Counted from the stretch's first letter, positions 50,022 to 58,826 are shown. The stretch is 64,000 bases of DNA from Armatimonadota bacterium (GCA_036504095.1 DASXVS010000071.1:248001-312000), one strand, 5' to 3'. The notes: generated from the letters alone by a model not told the origin. A program made the numbers and translations.

Positions 50022-51065
50022 TTGAAGACCGTGAACATCGGCGTCATCGGCGCCGGTGGCATTGCCACGAACGCCCATCTTCCCGCTTACCGGAAGTGCG
50101 AAGCTGCCAATGTGGTGGCGATCGCCGACATTAACGAAACGGCCCTGGAGAAGGCCAGGACGGACTTTGATATCCCTCACGGATTCACCGACTACCGCGA
50201 AATGCTGGCGATGGAAGACATCGACGCGGTTTCCGTTTGCACCCCGAACTTCATGCATAAGGAGCCTGCCATCGCCGCGATGCGCGCCGGCAAACACGTG
50301 CTCTGTGAGAAGCCGCTGGCGATGAACGCCGCGGAGGGCGAGGAGATCGTTGCCGTTTCCAAAGAAACGGGCAAGCAGTGCATGGTTGGGTTCGTTTCGC
50401 GCTTCGGCGCGGATGCCCAGACGCTCAAGCGCTTCATCGATGCCGGCGAACTCGGCGATATCTACTACGGGCGCGCTCAGTACTTGCGTCGCCGCGGCAT
50501 CCCCGGTTGGGGCGTGTTCGGCCAGAAAGAGAAGCAGGGTGGCGGCGGTCTCATTGACATCGGTGTGCACGCGCTGGACCTGGCGCTCTGGCTGATGGGC
50601 TACCCGAAGCCGGTAACTGTGAGCGGCATCTCCGTGGCCAAGTTCGGCACCCGCGAGGGCGTCGTCGGCCTGATGGGCCAGTGGGATGTCAGCACGTTCA
50701 CCGTTGAAGACTTCGGAGCGGGCTTTATCCGCTTCGAAAACGGATCTGTACTGCTGCTGGAATCCTCGTTCTGTCTGAACATGAAGCCGGCTAGCTTTCG
50801 CCAGATTGAGCTCTTTGGGGACCAGGGCGGGGCGACCATCGAGCCCGTCGCCATCTTTGCCGAGAGGCACGGAGTCCTGACGGACCTCACGCCGGCGCAT
50901 GTACCCCCTACCAAGGGCTTCGAACTCGAAATCAGCGCGTTCGTGGAAGCCGTTGCAAATGGCACTCCGGTGCCGATCCCGGCCGAGAACGGCGTAGTGG
51001 TGAGCAGGATCATTGACGGCATCTATGAGTCGAGCGAACTTGGCCGGGAAGTCATAATCGGATGA
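50022..51065 (+). CDS. Gfo/Idh/MocA-family dehydrogenase 1
   Basis: NAD(P)-dependent oxidoreductase of 347 aa acting on a sugar or inositol-like polyol. The TTG at 50022 is the best start, with AGAAGGAGA seven bases before it. The Rossmann motif is IGVIGAGGIATNAHLPAYRK, the EKPLAMN catalytic Lys motif is at about residue 97 and the DIGVHALDLALW segment is at about 185. The C-terminal substrate domain contains GSVLLLESSFCLNMK. The substrate cannot be identified. It is the first gene of a sugar cluster with an MFS transporter, a second dehydrogenase, ManC and RpiA; a hairpin lies before the MFS gene. Confidence 0.9.
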   Translation: MKTVNIGVIGAGGIATNAHLPAYRKCEAANVVAIADINETALEKARTDFDIPHGFTDYREMLAMEDIDAVSVCTPNFMHKEPAIAAMRAGKHVLCEKPLAMNAAEGEEIVAVSKETGKQCMVGFVSRFGADAQTLKRFIDAGELGDIYYGRAQYLRRRGIPGWGVFGQKEKQGGGGLIDIGVHALDLALWLMGYPKPVTVSGISVAKFGTREGVVGLMGQWDVSTFTVEDFGAGFIRFENGSVLLLESSFCLNMKPASFRQIELFGDQGGATIEPVAIFAERHGVLTDLTPAHVPPTKGFELEISAFVEAVANGTPVPIPAENGVVVSRIIDGIYESSELGREVIIG

Positions 51066-51078
51066 GACGACTCCGGCT

Positions 51079-51109
51079 CCGGGTGTCCGGTCACGCGTCG
51101 GACACCCGG
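51079..51109. terminator. Hairpin between Gfo/Idh/MocA and the MFS gene
   Basis: CCGGGTGTCCG at 51079-51089 pairs perfectly with CGGACACCCGG at 51099-51109 (11 bp, 9-nt loop). No U-run follows, so it may stop transcription poorly or shape the mRNA between the two genes. Confidence 0.5.
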
Positions 51110-51142
51110 CCTGTAAACGAAATCGCCGTGGTGATGACCTAA

Positions 51143-52492
51143 TTGGAAACACAGAGCCCAACTCGACACGCACCCGACGCGTACATGCGCCGCTCCCTCT
51201 CCCGGCGTCTCATCGGCCTGATAGGCGTGTCGCTTTTCTGCGAAATATCCTATGCGTTGGTCACAACCTTCGCGCTTCCGCTCTATCTGCATAACTCCCT
51301 GGGGTGGCTTGAGAAGCAGGTTGGCCCGGTTCTCTCGGCTTTCCTTCTCGCCGAAACGGTCGCCAAGCCCGGCTGGGGAGTTCTGAGCGACAGATTCGGG
51401 CGCAAGCCGCTGATCATTGTCGGGATTCTTATTTCGGCGTCGGCAGTGGTTGCGATGACGGCGGCCAATTCCCCGTGGATGACCGGCGCCCTGGGACCCG
51501 CCGCGTCGGGTTTATCCTCGGCGCTTGGGTGGCTGATCGGTGCGCTCCACCTGCCCCTCGAGAATCCTAGCATTCCGGCATCGCATCTGGCGTTCCTCGG
51601 CCTCTCCGCGCTGAACGGCGTCGGCGGCGCGGCGCTGTGGCCTAACGTGTTTGCGTCTGTCGGCGACGTCACCACCGACGAAGAACGCGTGGGCGCCATG
51701 AGCGTCTTCAATATGATGTACATGATCGGCCTGGGTGGCAGCGCGCCGCTCGGAAGCCTGGTCGCGCGCATCACCGATACGCCAAGCCGCATTTTCGTAG
51801 TCACGGCGGGACTGTTCGCGGTGGCGCTGCTCAGCGCGGCGTTTCTGATACCGCGGGTCCACGGGCATACACCCCACGCGGGGGGCAAACCGGATCCGGA
51901 ACACCGCGTGATCCTGCCGGTGCTGTTCTTCTTTATGGCGATGTCATTCACGCAAACCCTTGGCCTTCAGCTGATGAACGGGCCGCTGGTGTTCTACCTG
52001 AACCAGGATCTGCACCTGGACCCCAAGCACATCGGCACCCCGTTCATCGCGCTCGCGATCATAGTGGCGGCTCTCGCGATTCCGGTCGGCACGTGGGGCG
52101 GACGCTGGGGGCGTGTGAAATCCGTGAGGCTGGGCCTTATGTTCGCGGCCGTCGGTATGTTCCTGCTGCCGATGAAGCCGACGATCATCTGGTGGCTGCT
52201 GGTCGCGGTCCCGATGATCATCGGCTTCCTGCTGAGCATCCCGGCGTGGCTCGCCATTCTCACGGAACTGGCGCCGATCGCATGGCGCGGACGAATCTAC
52301 GGCTACGTGGCCACTGCGCAGGGATTGGGCGCGGTGATGGGGCCGTCGCTTGGAACGTGGCTGTACGGCGACAAGGGGCACGGCGCTCCGTTCCAGGTCA
52401 GCGGCATCATTCTGGGGTTGACGCTCGTGGCATCGTTCTTCGGGCTGCATGAGGGCATGCGTGCCGTGAAGGAAGCGAAGGTCAGGCGTTAG
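51143..52492 (+). CDS. Major facilitator superfamily transporter
   Basis: A 449-aa protein (TTG 51143) or 435 aa if ATG 51185 (MRRSLSRRL) is the start. Twelve membrane helices are predicted. The MFS loop motif between helices 2 and 3 is GVLSDRFGRKPLIIVG. The central loop at about residues 240-260 is His/Pro-rich (VHGHTPHAGGKP). The substrate is unknown, but its place between two sugar dehydrogenases suggests sugar uptake or export. The second half carries GTWGGRWGRVKSVRLG, the repeat of the loop motif, which supports an intact transporter. Confidence 0.89.
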   Translation: METQSPTRHAPDAYMRRSLSRRLIGLIGVSLFCEISYALVTTFALPLYLHNSLGWLEKQVGPVLSAFLLAETVAKPGWGVLSDRFGRKPLIIVGILISASAVVAMTAANSPWMTGALGPAASGLSSALGWLIGALHLPLENPSIPASHLAFLGLSALNGVGGAALWPNVFASVGDVTTDEERVGAMSVFNMMYMIGLGGSAPLGSLVARITDTPSRIFVVTAGLFAVALLSAAFLIPRVHGHTPHAGGKPDPEHRVILPVLFFFMAMSFTQTLGLQLMNGPLVFYLNQDLHLDPKHIGTPFIALAIIVAALAIPVGTWGGRWGRVKSVRLGLMFAAVGMFLLPMKPTIIWWLLVAVPMIIGFLLSIPAWLAILTELAPIAWRGRIYGYVATAQGLGAVMGPSLGTWLYGDKGHGAPFQVSGIILGLTLVASFFGLHEGMRAVKEAKVRR

Positions 52493-52624
52493 GGGACGGG
52501 GAGACACCGTCGCGCCTCCAGATTCCCGGCTCCCAACCTTCATCCCGCGGCGGTGTTGCCTTGCGCGCGCGCGCTTGGCCACACTACGGGTAATCACTGT
52601 GACAGACCTGTCGAGGCATCTTCC

Positions 52625-53692
52625 ATGAAACGAACCCTTGCCATCTTCGGCGCCGGCGGTTGGGGGTGGAACTGGACGGAGCGATCGCTGCGCGATCCTG
52701 GTTTTGATACCCTCGCATACGTGGACTCGAACCCGGCGACTCTCGACCGCATTGCGGACCGGGGTGTTCCTCGCGACCGGCTTTTTCTCGATGCCCAAAC
52801 GGCGCTGGACGCGACGCGGACCGACGCGGTAACGGTCACCATTCCTAACCCGGCGCGGGTGCCCATCCTGTTTCGCGCGCTGGAGGAGGGGCGGCACATC
52901 CTCGTCGATAAGCCGCTGGTTCACACTACAGGCGACCTGAGCGCCCTCCTCCAGAAGGCCGCCGCCCGCAGATCCGTGTTTATGGTGGCTCAGAACTACC
53001 GGTTCTTCCTGGGCCTTGTCATTGCGCGTCAGTGGCTGGAGGGCGGCAGGTTCGGCCCCCCGGGCGGCATCCATGTGCGTTTCCTGCGCCGCTCGCCCAT
53101 GGGGGGAAAGGGATTCCTGAGCGCGCTTGAGGGCGCGGCGCCGCTGGGTTTGGAGATGCTGATCCACCAATTTGACCTCCTCCGCTTCCTGCTTCGTTCC
53201 GAGCCGCTGACGGTCAAGGCGGATGGTTGGCGCAACGCGTGGTCTCGTGGCGCGGGGTGCGATGCGCTGGACATTCATATGGAGTTCCCCGATGGGGTTC
53301 ACGTAGCATTGGACGCAGACTGGAGTTATTCCACCGACGCGACAGACTGGCCCGGCGACTGGGACATCTCGCTTCGGGACGGTTCCATCTCACTGGGCAA
53401 CCCGGGTCGCTCGTGGCGAGCCTTCGATGCGTCGGGCAGCGTGGTGGCGGCCGACGCCGGTCCAGACACGGAATCGGATACGGCCCAAAGCCTGGACCGG
53501 GTGTGGCACGAATTCAAAAAGGCGGTGGACGGCGTCGAGTCGGGCGAACAGCCGCCTCGCGAGGGGTTCTGCCCTCTGGAAGACAATTCGAAGAGCCTGG
53601 CTATTGCACTGGCGGTGTCGGCCTCGGTCGAATCCGGTGAAACGGTAGACTATCCTGTGTTTGTGCGAGCGAATCGCATTTCTGTCCGGTAA
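52625..53692 (+). CDS. Gfo/Idh/MocA-family dehydrogenase 2
   Basis: A second NAD(P)-dependent oxidoreductase, 355 aa from ATG 52625. The N-terminal nucleotide site is FGAGGWGWNWTERSLRD, a less common variant of GxGxxG with Trp residues. The catalytic Lys motif is ILVDKPLVH (DKP in place of EKP) at about residue 102, followed by MVAQNYRFFLGL. The C-terminal domain includes GLEMLIHQFDLLRFLL. It is divergent from dehydrogenase 1, so the pair may act on different steps of one pathway. The start is chosen as the ATG where homology begins. No ribosome site is strong. Confidence 0.87.
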   Translation: MKRTLAIFGAGGWGWNWTERSLRDPGFDTLAYVDSNPATLDRIADRGVPRDRLFLDAQTALDATRTDAVTVTIPNPARVPILFRALEEGRHILVDKPLVHTTGDLSALLQKAAARRSVFMVAQNYRFFLGLVIARQWLEGGRFGPPGGIHVRFLRRSPMGGKGFLSALEGAAPLGLEMLIHQFDLLRFLLRSEPLTVKADGWRNAWSRGAGCDALDIHMEFPDGVHVALDADWSYSTDATDWPGDWDISLRDGSISLGNPGRSWRAFDASGSVVAADAGPDTESDTAQSLDRVWHEFKKAVDGVESGEQPPREGFCPLEDNSKSLAIALAVSASVESGETVDYPVFVRANRISVR

Positions 53693-53748
53693 GGCCCTAC
53701 CGCGCGGGAGATCGCGCGCGATGGCGCATTCATCACTAAGGAGATCGC

Positions 53749-54807
53749 ATGGTTGCTGTGTTTATGGCAGGTGGCAGTGGAACGAGGCTGTGGCCGTTGT
53801 CGCGGGAGGATAACCCGAAGCAGCTGCACGCGCTCATCGGCGAAGATAGTCTGATGACACAAACGGTCACGCGGGTCTTGCCCCTGGTTTCCGCCGAAGA
53901 CGTCTGGATTGTCACGAATGCCCGCTACGTTGACCGCATCGCCGAACACGCGCCGGGTGTCCCGCGCGACCATGTGATCGGTGAACCGTTTGCGCTGGGC
54001 ACCAACCTGGCCGTGGGACTGGCCGCTATCCATGTGGCAAAGCAGGACCCGGATGCGATTATGTTCGTCGGGTGGGCGGACTCGTACATCGAGAACGGCG
54101 ATGCCTTCCTGGCCGCCCTGAGCCTCGCGGAAAAGGCTGCCAGGGAGTGCGACGGCGTGGTCCTCGGCGTCCGGCCCACGTACGCCGCCACCGGATACGG
54201 GTACATCGAGATCGGCCGGCCGCTCTCAGGATGCGAAGGCGCGTGTCGTATCGCCCAGTTCCTCGAGAAGCCCGACCAGGAGACGGCGGAAGAGTTCCTG
54301 CAGAGCGGACGCTATCTATGGAATCCGGGCATCAGCGTGTGGAAAGCGTCCGCCCTGCTGGACCTGATGAAGCACTGCAAGACGGACCACTATGAGGCGC
54401 TTATGGAGGTGTCGGCAGTCCTCGGGACCCCTCAAGAGCAGGAGGTCATGGAGCGCGTATTGCGCCCCTTGGACAAAGACGCTATCGACACGGCGATCTT
54501 CGAAAAAGCCAGCAACCTTGCGACCGTCGCTGTGGACCTGGGTTGGAGCGACGTCGGATCGTGGGCGTCACTGTTCGACGTTCTCGCACCCGAGGGCGGA
54601 AATGTGACACGCGGGCCGGTCATCGCCGTCGATACGGAAAACTGTCTGATCTTCGGCCAGGATCGGTTGATCGGGACGCTCGGCGTCTCGGATCTCGTGA
54701 TCGTAGACGCCGGCGACGCCATCCTCGTCGCTCGCAAGGAAGACGCTGAACGACTGAAGGATCTGCACCAGACTATCCGCGACGCGGGCCATCCGGAGTA
54801 TCTCTAA
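53749..54807 (+). CDS. manC: Mannose-1-phosphate guanylyltransferase
   Basis: Makes GDP-mannose from mannose-1-phosphate and GTP, the donor for mannose, fucose and rhamnose in glycans. The 352-aa protein has the N-terminal pyrophosphorylase signature FMAGGSGTRLWPLSREDNPK and the active-site blocks FVGWADSYIEN (the usual D-H reads WAD here) and GYGYIEIG, then FLEKPD, RYLWNPGISVW and DLGWSDVGSWASL. It lacks the C-terminal phosphomannose isomerase domain found in bifunctional enzymes. The conserved VMPADH-type segment is altered to VGWADS. Its stop is followed at once by rpiA (TAATTG). Confidence 0.92.
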   Translation: MVAVFMAGGSGTRLWPLSREDNPKQLHALIGEDSLMTQTVTRVLPLVSAEDVWIVTNARYVDRIAEHAPGVPRDHVIGEPFALGTNLAVGLAAIHVAKQDPDAIMFVGWADSYIENGDAFLAALSLAEKAARECDGVVLGVRPTYAATGYGYIEIGRPLSGCEGACRIAQFLEKPDQETAEEFLQSGRYLWNPGISVWKASALLDLMKHCKTDHYEALMEVSAVLGTPQEQEVMERVLRPLDKDAIDTAIFEKASNLATVAVDLGWSDVGSWASLFDVLAPEGGNVTRGPVIAVDTENCLIFGQDRLIGTLGVSDLVIVDAGDAILVARKEDAERLKDLHQTIRDAGHPEYL

Positions 54808-55479
54808 TTGGACGCTAAGGAAGCGGCGGGACGCCGCGCGGCGGAGTTCGTGAGCGAAGGGATGGTCGTTGGGCTGGGCACCGGCTCAACGGCCCTTCAC
54901 GCGATCCGCGCCCTCGGCGAGCGCGTTGCGAAGGGACTGAGCATCCGCGGCATTCCCACCTCCGAGGCCAGCCGGCGCCTGGCGACCGAACTCGGCATAC
55001 CGCTTGTGGGCCTGGGCGATGTGCCGTATATCGATGTCACAATCGACGGCGCCGACGAGGTTGACCCCCACTACAGCCTCATCAAGGGCGGCGGAGGCGC
55101 GCTGTTGAGGGAGAAACTGGTCGCTTCGTCAAGCCGGGAGATGATCGTCGTGGCCGACGAGAGCAAAATTGTGCCGTGTCTCGGCGCCTTCCCGCTGCCG
55201 GTCGCCATCGTACCGTTCGGCTGCGAGACGACTTTGAAGCGGCTGTCCATCCACGCGCGGGGCCTGGCCCTGCGGGAGGCCGGTGGCCGCCCGTTCGTGA
55301 GCGACGACGGGCTATACATCGTGGATATGCACACGGCGCCCATCCACAACCCGGACGGCCTTCACGCGGCGCTGAAAGGCACGCTGGGCGTCGTCGAAAC
55401 GGGCCTGTTCATCGGCCTGGCAACGAAAGTCGTTGTCGGCCGTTCCGACGGCAGCGCCGGCGTGCTCGAACCCGGATAG
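54808..55479 (+). CDS. rpiA: Ribose-5-phosphate isomerase A
   Basis: Interconverts ribose-5-phosphate and ribulose-5-phosphate in the non-oxidative pentose-phosphate pathway, complementing the zwf-opcA-pgl genes elsewhere in the window. The 223-aa protein has GLGTGSTALHAI at residues 22-33, the DGADEVDP active site at about 80-87, KGGGGALLREK at about 94-104 and VVADESK at about 115. The TTG start directly follows the manC stop, so translation is probably coupled. The C-terminus is complete, ending some 25 nt before a terminator hairpin. Confidence 0.94.
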   Translation: MDAKEAAGRRAAEFVSEGMVVGLGTGSTALHAIRALGERVAKGLSIRGIPTSEASRRLATELGIPLVGLGDVPYIDVTIDGADEVDPHYSLIKGGGGALLREKLVASSSREMIVVADESKIVPCLGAFPLPVAIVPFGCETTLKRLSIHARGLALREAGGRPFVSDDGLYIVDMHTAPIHNPDGLHAALKGTLGVVETGLFIGLATKVVVGRSDGSAGVLEPG

Positions 55480-55504
55480 CCGCTGGGGAACCTCACCGAA
55501 GGAT

Positions 55505-55529
55505 GCGGAATCGATGAACCCGGTTCCGC
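55505..55529. terminator. Terminator between convergent rpiA and trmFO
   Basis: GCGGAATCG at 55505-55513 pairs with CGGTTCCGC at 55521-55529 (9 bp with one G-U pair in RNA, 7-nt loop) and is followed by a T-rich TTGCCTTCCTTTT. It fits as the end of the manC-rpiA transcript. Confidence 0.65.
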
Positions 55530-55555
55530 GTTGCCTTCCTTTTGCGCGCTCAGTT

Positions 55556-56971
55556 CTACTCCCGGCCCCTCAGATACCGCTCCATCGCCGCGATGCCGCG
55601 CTCTACCATCGCGGCGTGGCGGACAAGTTTCTTCGCCTTGAGGCCGCTTGGCGGCAGGATGCCGAAGCAGGCGTTCATGGGTTGAAAGTTCTCCGGATCC
55701 GAGAACGCGACGTAACGGCACAGCGCTCCGAGGATGGTCTGGGGCGGCAGAGGACGGAAGGACTCCCCTTTGAGTTGAGCGGCAAGCGCCCGGCCCGCGA
55801 CGATGCCGGTGGCGGCGGACTCTACATAGCCTTCCACACCCACGATCTGCCCGGCGAAGTAGAGGACCGAGGGCTGTTGGCTGACGGCCGGGGCCTGAGG
55901 CCCGGGGACTGAGGGCCGGGGGCTCAGGATCCCAGACAGATCGCCATTGCCGCCTTCCCGCTCGTGAGGACCCACGAACCGCAGGGTGGCATCCAGGACG
56001 CGCGGGGAATTGACGTACGTGTTTCGGTGCATCGCGCCGTATTGGGCGAACTCGGCATTCTCGAGCCCCGGCAGCATTCGGAACACGCGCTTCTGTTCCG
56101 GGAATTTCAGGCGCGTTTGAAACCCCACGAGGCCGTAGAGCGTGGCGGCGAGGTTCTCCTGGCGCAGTTGCGCCACCGCATAGGCCCGCTTCCCGGTACG
56201 GGGATCGTTCAGCCCCACCGGTTTCAGAGGGCCAAAGGTCAGCGTTTCGCGTCCGCGTGAGGCCATCTCCTCGATCGGCATGCAGCCCTCGAACACGTGC
56301 ATGTTCTCAAAATCGTGCCCTTCTACCCGCTCCGCGGCCAGCAGCGCGTCGAGGAAGGTGTAATACTCGTCCTGGGTCATCGCGCAGTTCAGGTATCCAC
56401 CGTCGCCTTTGTCGTATCGGGAAGCGTGATAGACGCGATCCAGGTCGATGCTGTCCGCCTCGATGGTGGGGGCGATTGCGTCGTGAAAGTAGAGGTAGTC
56501 GGTCCCGATCCGGGTGGCGATGTATGCGCTCAGGGCGTCCGATGTGAGCGGGCCGGTGGCGATGATTGTCGGCAGGCCGGCGGGAGGCTCGGTGATTTCT
56601 CCGCGGATCAGCGTGATGTTAGGATGCCCTTCAATCGCGTCCGTGATGAAATGGGCGAACGTGTCCCGATCGACCGCCAGCGCTGCGCCGGCCGGCACCT
56701 TTGAGGTCTCCGCGCCGCGCATCGTAATCGAACCCATCCGGCGCATCTCCTCCTTCAGGAGGTGGGATGCCGCCGCGGGAGCATCGGACTTGAAGGAGTT
56801 GCTGCAGACGAGTTCCGCGAGGTCTCCGGTCTTGTGCGCCGGCGTCATCTTTACTGGGCGCATTTCGGCCAGGGAGACGCGAACGCCCGCCTCGGCGAGC
56901 GCCCAGGCCGCCTCAACACCTGCAAACCCTCCGCCAATCACAAGCGCCTGTGTATTATCTTCGATTATCAC
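55556..56971 (-). CDS. trmFO: Methylenetetrahydrofolate-tRNA-(uracil-5-)-methyltransferase
   Basis: FAD-dependent enzyme that makes m5U54 in tRNA using methylene-tetrahydrofolate. The protein is 471 aa. The N-terminal FAD site is VIGGGFAGVEAAWALA, followed by the family motif CSNSFKSD. The C-terminal block FAGQIVGVEGYVESAATG and the MNACFGILPP segment are intact. A Pro/Ser/Gln-rich insert of about 20 residues (around residues 362-382) precedes FAGQI and is encoded by a degenerate copy of the heptamer-type dispersed repeat. The start is GTG 56971, with AAGG close by. It is downstream of cimA, separated by an inverted repeat. Confidence 0.95.
   Translation of the reverse strand: MIIEDNTQALVIGGGFAGVEAAWALAEAGVRVSLAEMRPVKMTPAHKTGDLAELVCSNSFKSDAPAAASHLLKEEMRRMGSITMRGAETSKVPAGAALAVDRDTFAHFITDAIEGHPNITLIRGEITEPPAGLPTIIATGPLTSDALSAYIATRIGTDYLYFHDAIAPTIEADSIDLDRVYHASRYDKGDGGYLNCAMTQDEYYTFLDALLAAERVEGHDFENMHVFEGCMPIEEMASRGRETLTFGPLKPVGLNDPRTGKRAYAVAQLRQENLAATLYGLVGFQTRLKFPEQKRVFRMLPGLENAEFAQYGAMHRNTYVNSPRVLDATLRFVGPHEREGGNGDLSGILSPRPSVPGPQAPAVSQQPSVLYFAGQIVGVEGYVESAATGIVAGRALAAQLKGESFRPLPPQTILGALCRYVAFSDPENFQPMNACFGILPPSGLKAKKLVRHAAMVERGIAAMERYLRGRE
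55869..55927. repeat. Degenerate dispersed repeat inside trmFO
   Basis: A run built of GGGCTGT, TGGCTGA, GGGGCCTGAGGCCC and GGGGACTGAGGGCCG units (plus strand), similar in type to the (GGGCTGA)7 array at 34704-34752, with GGGCC-TGA-GGCCC as a perfect hairpin in the middle. It is in frame with trmFO and adds Pro/Ser/Gln-rich residues. Confidence 0.65.
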
Positions 56972-56989
56972 TTTGCCTTACTGTTTTCT

Positions 56990-57068
56990 ACCGCAGAGGA
57001 CGCAGAGGGGCGCAGGGCAGATGCGATTATCCTCTGCGTTCCTCCGCGCACTCTGCGTCCTCTGCGGT
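56990..57068. repeat. 79-bp element with perfect 18-bp terminal inverted repeats
   Basis: ACCGCAGAGGACGCAGAG at 56990-57007 is exactly complementary to 57051-57068, and the inner part repeats the same CGCAGAG and CTCTGCG words. It lies between the cimA stop and the trmFO start and would form a long hairpin in any read-through transcript. The CCGCAGAGGACGCAGAG style is one I recognise as a dispersed repeat in several bacterial phyla. Confidence 0.85.
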
Positions 57069-57077
57069 TAACTCCGA

Positions 57078-58664
57078 CTAAGCCGACCAGTCGTGGCGCA
57101 GGAGCCCGTAGATCACAGCGTCCACGAGGGCCTGCCACGACGCTTCGACGATATTCTCCGAAACGCCGATCGTGCTCCACGATACGGCGCCCTCGGCCGT
57201 CTCGATGTGGACGCGCACCTTGGCTGCCGTACCGGCGGCGCCGTTGATCACGCGGACTTTGTAGTCGGTGAGACGGATACGATCGAGTTCCGGATAGAGG
57301 GGCAGCAGGGCCTTCCGCAGCGCCCCGTCCAGCGCGTTCACAGGTCCGTCTCCCTCCGCCACGGTGAGAATCTGTTGGCCTGAGGCGCGAATCTTCACTG
57401 TGGCTTCGGTAGTGGGCTGGCCTTCGCGCCGCTCAACGATGACCCGAAAGGTGTCCAGGTCGAACAGAGGCCGCACTTTCCCGACGGAGCGGCGTACAAG
57501 GAGCTCGAACGACGCTTCGGCGTCTTCGAACACGTAGCCTTCATGTTCCATTTCCGCCAGCCGCGTCAGGAGGGCTTTCGTCTCTGGCGAGCTCTTTTTC
57601 AGGTCGACCCCCCACTCCATCGCCTTAAGCTGCAGCGTTGCGCCGCCGCTGAGTTCCGACAGGAGGACCCGGCGCGCGTTGCCCACAGCCTCGGGTGCGA
57701 TGTGTTCGTAGGACAGCGCGTTCTTGACGACGGCGTCTACGTGCACGCCGGCTTTGTGCGCGAAAGCATTGCGCCCCACAAACGGCTGGCGCTCGTTGGG
57801 GATGATGTTGGCTATCTCGTCAACCGCGTTCGACAAAAGGGTCAGCTCCCGCAGGCTCTCCTCCGGAATGCACGGGACTCCCATCTTCAGCTGAAGAATG
57901 GCGATGATGGAGGTAAGGTTGGCATTCCCGGTGCGCTCGCCGATGCCGTTCATTGTGCCCTGCACCTGGGTCGCTCCCGCGCGAACGGCGGCAACGGCAT
58001 TGGCGACGCCCACTTCGGCATCGTTGTGCGGGTGGATCCCGATGGGCGCCTTCACCTTTCCCAGAACGTCGCACACGATCTCTTCGACCTGCCAAGGCAG
58101 CGACCCGCCGTTGGTGTCGCAGAGCACCAGGCTGTCCGCGCCGCCCTCTTCGGCGGCATTGAGCGCGGCCACGGCATATCCAGGGTCATCTTTATAGCCA
58201 TCGAAGAAGTGCTCGGCGTCGTAGATGACCTCCCGCCCGTTAGCCTTGAGCCACGCCACGGAATCCCGGATCATCTCGAGGTTCTGCTCGGGCGTCACAC
58301 GGAGCACATCGGAAACGTGGAGCCGCCACGACTTGCCGAAGATGGTGATGACCGGCGTTTCCGCCTCCAGCAACTGCCGGAGGATGGCGTCATCCTCTGC
58401 GTGGGTGGTGGCGCGGCGTGTGCTGCCGAAGGCCGCGAGTCGCGCCTGCCGGAAGGGGATGTCCTTGATGCGACGGAAGAACTCGATATCCTTCGGGTTG
58501 CTCCCGGGCCAGCCGCCTTCAATATAGGGGATGCCGAAGGCGTCGAGCCGGCGGGCGATCTTGATCTTGTCTTCGATCGAAAACGAGATCCCTTCGCCCT
58601 GGGAACCGTCGCGAAGGGTAGTATCATACACTCGAACGAGTGAGAAGCCGGTAGATTCTTGCAT
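57078..58664 (-). CDS. cimA: Citramalate synthase
   Basis: Condenses pyruvate and acetyl-CoA to citramalate, opening the threonine-independent route to isoleucine. The 528-aa protein has the DRE-TIM start VRVYDTTLRDGSQGEGISFS, the metal-site IHPHND, and the GNANLTSIIAILQLKMG and NAFAHKAGVHVDAV blocks characteristic of CimA rather than LeuA. A C-terminal LeuA-dimer-like regulatory domain is included (KVRVINGAAGTAAKVRVHIE). The AAAGGA ribosome site precedes ATG 58664. A leader with a short ORF and hairpins lies upstream, so expression may be attenuated. No leuCD or ilv genes are in the window. Confidence 0.93.
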   Translation of the reverse strand: MQESTGFSLVRVYDTTLRDGSQGEGISFSIEDKIKIARRLDAFGIPYIEGGWPGSNPKDIEFFRRIKDIPFRQARLAAFGSTRRATTHAEDDAILRQLLEAETPVITIFGKSWRLHVSDVLRVTPEQNLEMIRDSVAWLKANGREVIYDAEHFFDGYKDDPGYAVAALNAAEEGGADSLVLCDTNGGSLPWQVEEIVCDVLGKVKAPIGIHPHNDAEVGVANAVAAVRAGATQVQGTMNGIGERTGNANLTSIIAILQLKMGVPCIPEESLRELTLLSNAVDEIANIIPNERQPFVGRNAFAHKAGVHVDAVVKNALSYEHIAPEAVGNARRVLLSELSGGATLQLKAMEWGVDLKKSSPETKALLTRLAEMEHEGYVFEDAEASFELLVRRSVGKVRPLFDLDTFRVIVERREGQPTTEATVKIRASGQQILTVAEGDGPVNALDGALRKALLPLYPELDRIRLTDYKVRVINGAAGTAAKVRVHIETAEGAVSWSTIGVSENIVEASWQALVDAVIYGLLRHDWSA

Positions 58665-58689
58665 GGTCAGGTGTCCTTTCTCGGTAGTG

Positions 58690-58743
58690 GGCCTCGGGAT
58701 GAGAGGCCGGGGCGCGCTGCCGTCGGAGTATCTGCGCCGACGG
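58690..58743 (-). promoter_or_regulatory. Two leader hairpins upstream of cimA
   Basis: On the minus strand, between a short ORF and cimA, CCGTCGG/CCGACGG arms (58720-58726 and 58737-58743, 7 bp, 10-nt loop) are followed by GGCCTC/GAGGCC (58690-58695 and 58703-58708). The first begins five bases after the short-ORF stop, the geometry expected for attenuation, but no U-run or antiterminator pair is obvious. Confidence 0.45.
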
Positions 58744-58748
58744 TCTTT

Positions 58749-58820
58749 TCAGTGGTCGGACGCGCCAATACCCTCGGCGCGACGACTCAGAGTCATCAGC
58801 GCCGGAACCCTCACCATCAT
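58749..58820 (-). CDS. Putative leader peptide of cimA, 23 aa
   Basis: A short ORF starting ATGATGGTG at 58820 and ending TGA at 58749. It begins MMVRVPALMTLSRRAEG and contains single or few Ile, Leu and Val codons, not the dense run of regulatory codons seen in classic ilv or leu leaders. It follows a TATAAA-like -10 element by a few bases and precedes two hairpins and cimA. No obvious ribosome site is present. It could be a leader peptide or just an open stretch. Confidence 0.4.
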   Translation of the reverse strand: MMVRVPALMTLSRRAEGIGASDH

Positions 58821-58826
58821 CTGTGT

